Shown here: in pieces, positions 52,344 through 59,533 of the stretch | Layout of the letters: each line of letters begins with the position of its first letter | Position numbering within the stretch: the first letter of the stretch is position 1 | Assembly (NCBI RefSeq): GCF_030409905.1 | Contig: NZ_JAUFQT010000001.1 | Coordinates: 62,001-126,000 of the forward strand | Direction of reading: 5' to 3' | DNA: 64,000 bases | Origin: Echinicola jeungdonensis | GTDB taxonomy: Bacteria > Bacteroidota > Bacteroidia > Cytophagales > Cyclobacteriaceae | Position numbers and translations under genes: made by a program | Notes under the pieces: model-generated | What the model was told of the DNA's origin: nothing | Databases searched by the model: none | What the model saw: the letters and a program-made list of their open reading frames with translations, nothing else

Positions 52344-53837
52344 ATGGGGAAAATCAGGAAACAATCATCTCAAACTACCATTATTGCCTATGCAGGGATT
52401 TTAATTGGCTTTGTAGGTTCTGCCCTTTTGCGACCTAAAATCCTGACCGAAGGAGAGATTGGCCTGTTACAACTGGTCCTAAACACCACAGCACTCTTTG
52501 CTTCCATTTTTACTTTAGGCACTAACCTTACCACACTAAAAATGGTGCCTGAATTTAAACACAAACCTAAAAAAAGAAAGCGGTTCATCTCCTTTTCTCT
52601 TTTGGTTGGTTTGGCTGGGGCATTATTGGCCATTCCTGCTTTCCTGGGGTTAAGGAACTTTATATTTCAAACAAATGAAGGTGGTTTGGCAGGCTTTGAT
52701 TATAACTGGACTTTTTTTTCCGGCGTATTAGTAGTCATAGCATTTCGGATATTCCAGTTCATCTTGGATGCTTATCTTCGCACCAACCACCAGCCGCTTC
52801 CAGGAATTATTGCAGAAAGTATACTCCAAAAGTTCCTCCCCATAATTGCTTTGGTTTTACTCTATATTGATTGGATTAGCTTCCAACAATTGGTTTATTT
52901 TAACCTGGCCATATTTATCCTTCCGGTTTCAATTTCATTTATCCTATTAAACCGGTCAAAAGCTTTTCGCCTTGGAAAACCGGGGCCATTCACCCCTTAT
53001 GAGAAACAAAAAATTGCAGGTATTTCCAGCTCCGGAATATTGGAAATCCTCAGCGGAGGATTGATCCTTTATATTGATGTTTATATGGTGCAATGGCTTC
53101 TTGGTGAAGAATCGGTGGGGGTTTATACAACCTTATTCTTTTTTGGTGCGGTGATCAGTGTGCCAGCAAAAGCCCTCAGAAGAGTTTCCATTGTTACAAT
53201 TTCCGAACACATTGCCCAAAGGGATTACAAAAGCATTCAATCTATTTACCAAAAAAGCAGCCAGACCTTATTGGTCATTGGTGGTTTGATATTCTTGGGA
53301 ATCTGGGGAAACCGATACAGTGTGGGAGAGTATCTTGGAGAAAGTTATGCTGTAGCCTTGCCTGTTTTGCTTTTTATTGCTCTTGCCCAGTTGGTGGATA
53401 ATATTACTTCAGTCAACTATCAAATCATTGCCGTATCCAGACATTATTACTATAACCTGTTTATGGGCTTTTTGACTTTGGTCCTTTTAATTGCCTCCAA
53501 TTACCTTTTAATTCCCAAAATGGGGGTATCTGGGGCTGCCCTGGCTTCCCTGATCAGCATGGGCTTGATAAATTCCCTACGATACATATTTCTGAAAAAA
53601 AGGTACAATTTGACCCCTTTTACCTGGGAAAGCATCAAAACCCTGGCTATCATTGGAATTGTTTGGCTAATCATAGATTGGATACCTGATCTTGAAAACC
53701 TTTATTTCAATCTACTAGTCAAAGGAACAATTGTTCTTGCACTTTACTTGCCATTTGTCTATTTCACCAAATGTTCCCCGGATGTGAATATTGTTATGGA
53801 TAAGTATTTGAGAAAGATTGGTTTAAAGAATCAATAA
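52344..53837 (+). CDS. Oligosaccharide flippase (Wzx/MATE-like)
   Basis: The 497-residue protein has about 12-14 membrane helices with the family pattern: QTTIIAYAGILIGFVGSALLRPKILTEGEIGLLQLV at the start, VDVYMVQWLLG-like helix 7 region, and SGAALASLISMGLINSLRYIFLKKRY near the end. It flips lipid-linked oligosaccharides across the inner membrane. It is the last gene of the plus-strand run. Confidence 0.88.
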   Translation: MGKIRKQSSQTTIIAYAGILIGFVGSALLRPKILTEGEIGLLQLVLNTTALFASIFTLGTNLTTLKMVPEFKHKPKKRKRFISFSLLVGLAGALLAIPAFLGLRNFIFQTNEGGLAGFDYNWTFFSGVLVVIAFRIFQFILDAYLRTNHQPLPGIIAESILQKFLPIIALVLLYIDWISFQQLVYFNLAIFILPVSISFILLNRSKAFRLGKPGPFTPYEKQKIAGISSSGILEILSGGLILYIDVYMVQWLLGEESVGVYTTLFFFGAVISVPAKALRRVSIVTISEHIAQRDYKSIQSIYQKSSQTLLVIGGLIFLGIWGNRYSVGEYLGESYAVALPVLLFIALAQLVDNITSVNYQIIAVSRHYYYNLFMGFLTLVLLIASNYLLIPKMGVSGAALASLISMGLINSLRYIFLKKRYNLTPFTWESIKTLAIIGIVWLIIDWIPDLENLYFNLLVKGTIVLALYLPFVYFTKCSPDVNIVMDKYLRKIGLKNQ

Positions 53838-53872
53838 AATAAAAAAGTCTAAGTCCCGGGACTTAGACTTGA
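53838..53872 (-). terminator. Terminator of the DUF302 gene
   Basis: AAGTCTAAGTC and GACTTAGACTT (53845-53870) form a near-perfect palindrome around CCGG. On the minus strand it is followed by TTTTTTATTTT. Confidence 0.8.
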
Positions 53873-53957
53873 TCTTGACAAAAGTTTTAAACTTTGGCAT
53901 AATAATGGGCCAAATTTAAAACCTGAGTCATTTTAGTTATCAAACTTCCAGCCGCAT

Positions 53958-54347
53958 TTACAGCTCTTCCACCACTTTTTGAAGATTTTCCTTCACTTTA
54001 GTTGCCACATCACCTAAGTCCTGGTTCTCCACAGCCATCATAGAAGCTACAGGATCCACTGCAGCAACTTCTACATCACCATTGTCTAATTCCTGCACCA
54101 CCACATTGCAAGGCAAAAACACTCCTATTTTATCTTCTTTGGAAATGGCCTGGTGAGCAAAATTAGGGTTGCATGCGCCCAAAATTCGGTAATTTCTAAA
54201 ATTCACATCAAGCTTCTTTTTAAAAGTAGCTTTTACATCAATATCAGACAGCACCCCAAATCCTTGGGACTTCAATGCATCAGTGACTTTTTCAATGGCT
54301 TTTTCAAAGGTGATATTTTTCAGGGTTTTATTATAATAATAATTCAT
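53958..54347 (-). CDS. DUF302-domain protein
   Basis: I start at MNYYYNKTLKNITFEKAIEK (54347) rather than 14 codons upstream. The 129-residue cytosolic protein has ALKSQGFGVLSDIDVKATFKKKLDV, YRILGACNPNFAHQAI and IGVFLPCNVVVQEL, the DUF302 core, with two Cys spaced as in other members. DUF302 proteins are often induced under redox or metal stress; no reaction is known. A CRP/FNR-like palindrome lies upstream. Confidence 0.87.
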   Translation of the reverse strand: MNYYYNKTLKNITFEKAIEKVTDALKSQGFGVLSDIDVKATFKKKLDVNFRNYRILGACNPNFAHQAISKEDKIGVFLPCNVVVQELDNGDVEVAAVDPVASMMAVENQDLGDVATKVKENLQKVVEEL

Positions 54348-54399
54348 AATTGATTTTGATTTGATTGGCTTTAAAATACAAAATCCCATCCACGATTTA

Positions 54400-54415
54400 T
54401 GTGAAAAAGGTCACA
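54400..54415. promoter_or_regulatory. CRP/FNR-type palindrome upstream of DUF302 gene
   Basis: TGTGA-AAAAGG-TCACA, a perfect match to TGTGA-N6-TCACA, centred about 60 bp upstream of the DUF302 start. Crp/Fnr-family proteins of many bacteria bind such sites, and this window encodes one at 13114. Confidence 0.6.
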
Positions 54416-54870
54416 TTTCTCCTTTGATTCCAACATTGACAATACCCTAACCCAAAGAAAGAAATTGTAGACCTAAGAAAGGAAATCAGAATTCTGATTG
54501 ACTTTTTTCTCCAAATGTTGTTATAAAAGGAAGTTTAACAGAAAATTGAAATTGATTAGCAGATTAAGGAGCTGAGATTATTCCTTCTTTTTTTAGCTTC
54601 CTCCCCCTATTTGGGGTATTCTTATCCATTATTAACTTGAATTTTTACCGGGATAAAAATTTTTATTTATAGATAAAATGGCTGTATCTACTTTTCACCA
54701 TCTTACCTTCTAAGCTTTTCACAATTGGAGTTACCCTTTCTGAACCTCAGCTGTCTATCCAATTACCAAAAATGAAAACCAAAGTCTTTTTTTACTTCTA
54801 TATTTTCATTTTCATCAATAAAAACACGTTTTTAATAAATATAATGTATATATTTTATTTGTTTGTTCAA
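54416..54870. other. Gene-free stretch before tRNA-like copy 2
   Basis: About 450 bp, AT-rich, no plausible frame. The right end merges into the promoter of the tRNA-like gene. Confidence 0.45.
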
Positions 54871-54873
54871 TTA

Positions 54874-54905
54874 TTTGCAACGGAATCAAACCTATGTTAC
54901 CTTTG
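54874..54905 (+). promoter_or_regulatory. Promoter of tRNA-like gene, copy 2
   Basis: TTTG (54874-54877), a 20-bp spacer, and TACCTTTG (54898-54905), an exact TAnnTTTG match. Transcription should start near 54912. The leader folds as AAGCA...TGCTT around AAGCG-AAAAG-CGCTT. Confidence 0.77.
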
Positions 54906-54946
54906 TAATATAAAGCAAAGCGAAAAGCGCTTAAATGCTTACATAC

Positions 54947-55070
54947 TGTAGGGTGTTGAAACTGGCAGACATGCCTCTCTGTCTCAGAGGTGGGGATTCC
55001 GGGATAAAGCAAATATCGAGCTCGTGTTTTGCCTAACTGCCCCGTGGAGGTTCGAATCCTTCCCCTACAG
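54947..55070 (+). tRNA. tRNA-like gene, anticodon GUC, 55-nt variable region (copy 2)
   Basis: The 124-nt body matches copy 1 at 31216 except for four bases, all in the variable region (54991-55045). Acceptor, anticodon and T stems are identical to copy 1; anticodon GUC is at 54981-54983 in loop CTGTCTC, with C38 and G73. Here the base of the variable arm is GGGG/CCCC; copy 1 has GGGG/CCCT, which still pairs through G-U. The apical part GCAAA...TTTTGC holds the palindrome CGAGCTCG. Normal tRNA-Asp has a 4-5 nt variable loop, so this is not an ordinary tRNA-Asp, and the weak D stem argues for caution. An alternative reading is a tRNA-shaped regulatory RNA. Confidence 0.6.
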
Positions 55071-55100
55071 CTGGTTATTTTGGGTTTATTGTTAATTGAC

Positions 55101-55134
55101 TAAAGCTATGGGTTCTGTTCATAGCTTTTTTTTT
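55101..55134 (+). terminator. Terminator of tRNA-like gene, copy 2
   Basis: AAAGCTATG and CATAGCTTT flank a 9-nt loop, followed by nine T in all. It starts about 30 bp past the tRNA-like body. Confidence 0.88.
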
Positions 55135-55196
55135 GCCTGATTTTTAAACCTTATGGGGATTTAGGGCAAATATAGAGTTTTTCTGAAGCTATTCGG

Positions 55197-55527
55197 TAAT
55201 CGGAGCTATTCGAAATTTTTAATCCCGAATCTTGATAAGCAGAGTTTCTAATCCTGAAGATTGGAATTGGAAAAATAAAAGTAATCTTTCTCCAGGAGTT
55301 GATAGTAATTGGGCTTGAACGGAAAAGTGATGGCAGGAGTAGCACTTGTGCTGCTTAAACCAAGGGAAGGGAGTTGCTTTCTTTTCCAGGGCGTTACCTT
55401 GAGTTGAAATGATTTACCCCTCCAGTGCGGGGTTATTGTTTTTATTTTTGACACTATCAAGTTTCAACAGCTACAATGGTTTTATTTAGAAATCTTCCAA
55501 TTATTAACCTTCAAACATTAAAATTAT
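55197..55527. other. Gene-free stretch before the aminotransferase gene end
   Basis: About 330 bp. A 70-codon minus-strand frame (55248-55460) has no known domain and I do not call it. Short GCTATTCGG-type motifs recur at the left end. Confidence 0.4.
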
Positions 55528-56625
55528 CTACGCACCAAAAAACCTACTAACCTCTACACATACCCTCCTGACCTCTTCCTCTTTTAAATAAGGGTGCAAA
55601 GGTAGGGAAAGGGTGTTTTGAGCTATTTTATGGGCCATGGGGAATTCCCTTTCACCGCCAAATGCAGGTATAGCAGGCACTTCCAATGGATAATGAATGG
55701 CTGTACCTATCCCTTCCTTGTCTAAAAAAGTCCTCAGTTCATCCCTTTCACCAGTTTGGATGGCCAAAAGGTGAGCATTATGATCCTCGGTCAATATGCC
55801 ACTATCCACTTGAATTCCTTTAAGGTGCTGAAGGTGCTCCAAATACAATTTCGCCAAAGCTTTTCTTCTATTTTGCCAGGCTTCAAAATAATCCAATTTC
55901 ACATTTAAAAATGCCGCTTGCAATGTATCGATACGGCTATTTCTCCCTATTAACTCATGGTTATCTCTTTGAAATTGACCATGATTGATCATTAAACGTA
56001 GTAAATAAGCCAAACGATCATTTTGGGTAGTCAATAAACCCGCCTCACCTAAAGCACCTAAATTTTTGGTAGGATAAAAGCTAAAGCACCCTATATCTCC
56101 CCAGCAGCCAGCACTTTTTCCATTTTGAAAAGCCCCAAAAGCCTGAGCTGCGTCTTCAATTACTTCAATGCCTTGGTTTTTGGCCAATTTCATTAACCTT
56201 TCCATATCAACCATTTTCCCATATAGGTGAACAGAGATGATGGCTTTTGTATGTGGTGAAATCAAATGGGCTACTTGATTTATATCCAATAATCCATAAT
56301 GGTCCACCTCACAAAAAACTACTTTCGCACCCACCATTTTTACCACCTCAGCTGTGGACACCCAGGTCAATGCAGGGACAATCACCTCATCCCCTGCCCC
56401 AATTCCTAGCACCCTTAAAGCCAATTCCAAAGCATCCGTCCCATTGGCACAGCCAATGGCATTAGGAACATTCAAATAATTGCTCATCCGATTTTCCAGC
56501 TGAGCAACCTCTTCCCCTCCGGAAAAAACTCCTTTTTTTAATCCCTGATCAAATTTGGCTTTAAGCTCCTCGGCCAGATCCTCATGCATTCTGGTAAGCT
56601 CAAGAAATGGTATCGGTTTTTTCAT
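55528..56625 (-). CDS. DegT/DnrJ/EryC1-family sugar aminotransferase
   Basis: The 365-residue PLP enzyme has GCANGTDALELALRVLGIG, VIVPALTWVSTAEVV, EDAAQAFGAFQNGKSAGCWGDIGCFSFYPTKNLG (catalytic Lys in YPTKNLG) and GRNSRIDTLQAAFL. It aminates a keto-sugar nucleotide for a surface polysaccharide or glycan. It follows a glycosyltransferase gene with a 26-bp overlap. Confidence 0.93.
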   Translation of the reverse strand: MKKPIPFLELTRMHEDLAEELKAKFDQGLKKGVFSGGEEVAQLENRMSNYLNVPNAIGCANGTDALELALRVLGIGAGDEVIVPALTWVSTAEVVKMVGAKVVFCEVDHYGLLDINQVAHLISPHTKAIISVHLYGKMVDMERLMKLAKNQGIEVIEDAAQAFGAFQNGKSAGCWGDIGCFSFYPTKNLGALGEAGLLTTQNDRLAYLLRLMINHGQFQRDNHELIGRNSRIDTLQAAFLNVKLDYFEAWQNRRKALAKLYLEHLQHLKGIQVDSGILTEDHNAHLLAIQTGERDELRTFLDKEGIGTAIHYPLEVPAIPAFGGEREFPMAHKIAQNTLSLPLHPYLKEEEVRRVCVEVSRFFGA

Positions 56626-57910
56626 CCAGTAATTGGGCTAGTTTTTGGGTCAAAAATTTTCTTTCAAATCGGGAAATATCCCTTTTCTCACTCTCTTCAT
56701 TCTGATGATCTATCTGTTCTTCCAAAAATTGGGTTATTGAATCTACTGCTTTATGGGCAAATACTTTTCCCGCTCCTGCTTCCGCAATTATTTTGGATGA
56801 ATCGCCTTCAGGATCCCCTAAAGCAACAATGGTCCTGCCTGTGGCAATATATTCAAATAATTTCCCCGGAATATTCCCCTTTGCATTTTTGGTATCTGTC
56901 AGAATCAATAAAAGCATGTCCGCTTTTTCATAAAAGGAAAACACCTCCTTGTGCGACACATATCCAGGAAACTCAACCCGCTTGGACAGCCAGTGATCTT
57001 TGGCTACGTAATCCAGTACCTTTTGACTTACCCTGCCAACAAAAGTCAACTTAACCGGCTTTTCTTTAACCTTACAGGCATTTTTTAAGGCTTGCAAAAA
57101 TGGTACGGGATTCCGGATACTATCAATAATCCCTGTATAAACAATCTCAAAAAATTCCTGTTCAGATTTTTTCTTTTTGAAACTTTCCGGAAGATCAGCA
57201 CTGTCAAATCCATTGGTAATCAAGGCAATGTCCCGATCGGCGATTTTTTTAAGTTCCTCACGAAAGGTTGGGGAAATGGTTACCACCCCATCCGCTTCCC
57301 TGAAAACTCCTTTTTCCAATTTTTCATGCCTTTTCCGGATAGAAGCCATCATGGGTAAGGTATCCAAAAACTCCCAAGTGGACCAAGGATCCCTAAAATC
57401 GGCTATCCAGGCAATATCAGTTTTTCGTTTCAAGTCCCTTCCTATCAAATGCATGCTATGGGGAGGCCCAGTAGTAATGACTGCCTTGATTTCATTTTTA
57501 TGGAGGATCTCCAACAAATAATTAACGGATGGCTTTACCCAAAACACTCGTGGGTCAGGCACTAATGCATTGGCCCTTAACCACATGGCTGTTTGATCCA
57601 GCCAGCTTTTGTGTTGCTTTTCAATGATTTTGGCAGGATCCTCTTTTTTAACAGTTTTCCCCTTTTTTAGAAACCGAAATACTCCATAAGGTTCCCAGAT
57701 CGGAAAATGTAGTACTTCCAGATCTTTTGGCACTTCTTTCAGCAACCCTTCATCCTTCAACTCAAAATCAGGATTTTCAGGAGTAAATATGACCGGTTCC
57801 CATCCAAAATCGGGAAGGTATTTGGCAAATTTCAACCATCGTTGAACGCCGGACCCTGCGCTGGGTGGCCAGTAATATGTAATGATTAATACCTTTTTGG
57901 GTTTTTCCAT
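56600..57910 (-). CDS. Family 4-type glycosyltransferase
   Basis: Start taken at MEKPKKVLIITYYWPPSAGSG (57910). The GT-B protein of 436 residues has YYWPPSAGSGVQRW, the inter-domain segment FEIVYTGIIDSIRNP, and the donor-site region VSHKEVFSFYEKADMLLLILTD followed by NIPGKLFEYIATGRTIVALG. It transfers a sugar in polysaccharide synthesis. The 3' end overlaps the aminotransferase gene. Confidence 0.88.
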   Translation of the reverse strand: MEKPKKVLIITYYWPPSAGSGVQRWLKFAKYLPDFGWEPVIFTPENPDFELKDEGLLKEVPKDLEVLHFPIWEPYGVFRFLKKGKTVKKEDPAKIIEKQHKSWLDQTAMWLRANALVPDPRVFWVKPSVNYLLEILHKNEIKAVITTGPPHSMHLIGRDLKRKTDIAWIADFRDPWSTWEFLDTLPMMASIRKRHEKLEKGVFREADGVVTISPTFREELKKIADRDIALITNGFDSADLPESFKKKKSEQEFFEIVYTGIIDSIRNPVPFLQALKNACKVKEKPVKLTFVGRVSQKVLDYVAKDHWLSKRVEFPGYVSHKEVFSFYEKADMLLLILTDTKNAKGNIPGKLFEYIATGRTIVALGDPEGDSSKIIAEAGAGKVFAHKAVDSITQFLEEQIDHQNEESEKRDISRFERKFLTQKLAQLLDEKTDTIS

Positions 57911-58024
57911 CCGGTAAAGATAAAATTTTAACCTGGAGAATTTACTTAAAAAACAATGATAGAAATACCAACTCCCCAATAAAAATGGATTTTTGGCCCG
58001 GACTATTTACTGGCCCCGGCAAAC

Positions 58025-59206
58025 TTACTTTTCCTCCTCTTTTTCAGCGTTTACTTTACCATTCAAAAGGAGGTTGTATTTATCCAAAATCAATGCATGC
58101 ATTTTTTTCCGGTCATACTTCTGACAAACTTCCCGAAACAATCTCTCAGCAAGACCTTGCATGATATCCCTTTTCACATAGGCAAATTCCAAAGCATCCT
58201 TAAGGATGGCTTTGTCTTTTACAGGAAATACCAAACCTGTCTTTTTATTAGTTACAATATCCGTATTGCCCATGATATCAGAACAAATGATGGGAACCTG
58301 CATAGCTGCGGCTTCAAGCAACACATTGGGGAAGCCTTCCCTATGAGAGGCATGCACCAAAACATCAGAAATAGCAAGGTAATGTTCTACATGATCCGAC
58401 CAACTGACCTGAACAATTCTAGGGTGATCTTCAATTTTCCTAATGATATTTTCCTCCAAGGGGTTTAAATCTTGTTCAAAATCCCCCAATAGCACCAATT
58501 TGGAACGATTGACAATCTTTGAATTCAAAAATGCAGATACCAACTCTTCTATCCCTTTGTCCTTAACCATTCTTCCAATAGCCAAAATGATAAAATCTTC
58601 CTCTCCAGGCATTACACGCATGGTAGCAGCCACCAGGTGATTTTCCTTCAAGTTTTCACGATTAAACCGATCCAAATCAACCCCATTGCTGGATCCATCA
58701 CCCAATACTTCCACTTTCTCAGGGGGAAGAAGATTTTCCCGGATCATAAAATCTTTGAGGGAATTGGCGTTGGGCCAAACATGGGATGCAAACCGGAACG
58801 TCCATTTTTCCATGGTTTCAAGTAGTTTCCGTTTATTATCCTTGGTCACGATATAAGGCATGCCTGCAACGGTATGAATCCGCATTTTTACACCCGCAAA
58901 ATTTGCTGCCATCATTCCCAAAAGGCCAGCTTTGGGAGTATGGGTATGGACTATATCAGGTTTTTCTTTTTTAAATAGCTTCATCAATTGCCATACACAT
59001 AACAAATCATGGAAAGGGGTGATTTTCCGGGTAAAAGGGATCACTTTATGTTCAACCCCTTCCCTTCGCGTCACTTCATTAATCTCTTTCCCATCTGCAC
59101 TGACCATCAGAACTTCCCAACCAGCAGCTTTCATATGCTTCATCTGGCCAGAAAGCAATAATTTCAAGGATATAGGAACGGTAGTAATGCGGATAAGTTT
59201 TGGCAT
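58025..59206 (-). CDS. Family 4-type glycosyltransferase
   Basis: Start taken at MPKLIRITTVPISLKLLLSG (59206), eight codons inside the longest frame. The GT-B protein of 393 residues has KPDIVHTHTPKAGLLGMMAANFAGV, VEVLGDGSSNGVDLDRFN, and the donor-site segment ISDVLVHASHREGFPNVLLEAAAMQVPIICSDIMGN. This resembles the capsule/lipopolysaccharide glycosyltransferases using UDP-sugars. It lies 115 bp upstream of the next glycosyltransferase gene on the same strand. Confidence 0.9.
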   Translation of the reverse strand: MPKLIRITTVPISLKLLLSGQMKHMKAAGWEVLMVSADGKEINEVTRREGVEHKVIPFTRKITPFHDLLCVWQLMKLFKKEKPDIVHTHTPKAGLLGMMAANFAGVKMRIHTVAGMPYIVTKDNKRKLLETMEKWTFRFASHVWPNANSLKDFMIRENLLPPEKVEVLGDGSSNGVDLDRFNRENLKENHLVAATMRVMPGEEDFIILAIGRMVKDKGIEELVSAFLNSKIVNRSKLVLLGDFEQDLNPLEENIIRKIEDHPRIVQVSWSDHVEHYLAISDVLVHASHREGFPNVLLEAAAMQVPIICSDIMGNTDIVTNKKTGLVFPVKDKAILKDALEFAYVKRDIMQGLAERLFREVCQKYDRKKMHALILDKYNLLLNGKVNAEKEEEK

Positions 59207-59497
59207 GGGCAATGGCTGTTTAGAAAGCAAATATAATCCTTATTCAGTAAGGCTAATACTGTTAAGTTGAATTATGAATACACTTATTTGCCTATTATAT
59301 CAAATATGCTACCAAAAGGGTTTTTCGCCCCAAAAAGGACCCTTTTAAATTGAAAAGATTAACTGGGGACAAATTTGATTTGGGAATTAATAATTAGTCT
59401 TCTTGCAGCTATTATAATTTGACCCCAGGTGGTTAAAGTTCTAGGGAATCCGTTCCAAGACCGAATTTCACCCAGTGGATAGTTTAAATATTTAAAT
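59207..59497. other. Gene-free stretch
   Basis: About 290 bp upstream of the glycosyltransferase gene. No frame or RNA gene seen. A promoter for the minus-strand run is expected but not recognised. Confidence 0.4.
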
Positions 59498-59533
59498 AAA
59501 AAGGTTGGCAAAAGAGGTTGCCAACCTTTTTAT
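59498..59533 (-). terminator. Terminator of the FAD/Fe-S dehydrogenase gene
   Basis: AAAAAGGTTGGCA (59498-59510) and TGCCAACCTTTTT (59519-59531) form a 13-bp stem with T-runs on both sides; it sits right at the stop of the gene ending at 59534. Confidence 0.88.

Larger units (their letters stand above)
54871..55196 (+). repeat. Inverted long repeat, copy 2 (tRNA-like unit)
   Basis: Plus-strand counterpart of 31083-31415. The transcribed part is almost identical (leader, 124-nt body, terminator) and the promoter elements match in sequence and spacing; the promoter spacer and distal tail have diverged. Confidence 0.85.

Noticed and set aside
55248..55460. 70-codon minus-strand frame next to tRNA-like copy 2
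   Set aside because: Composition looks like non-coding sequence and no domain is recognised.
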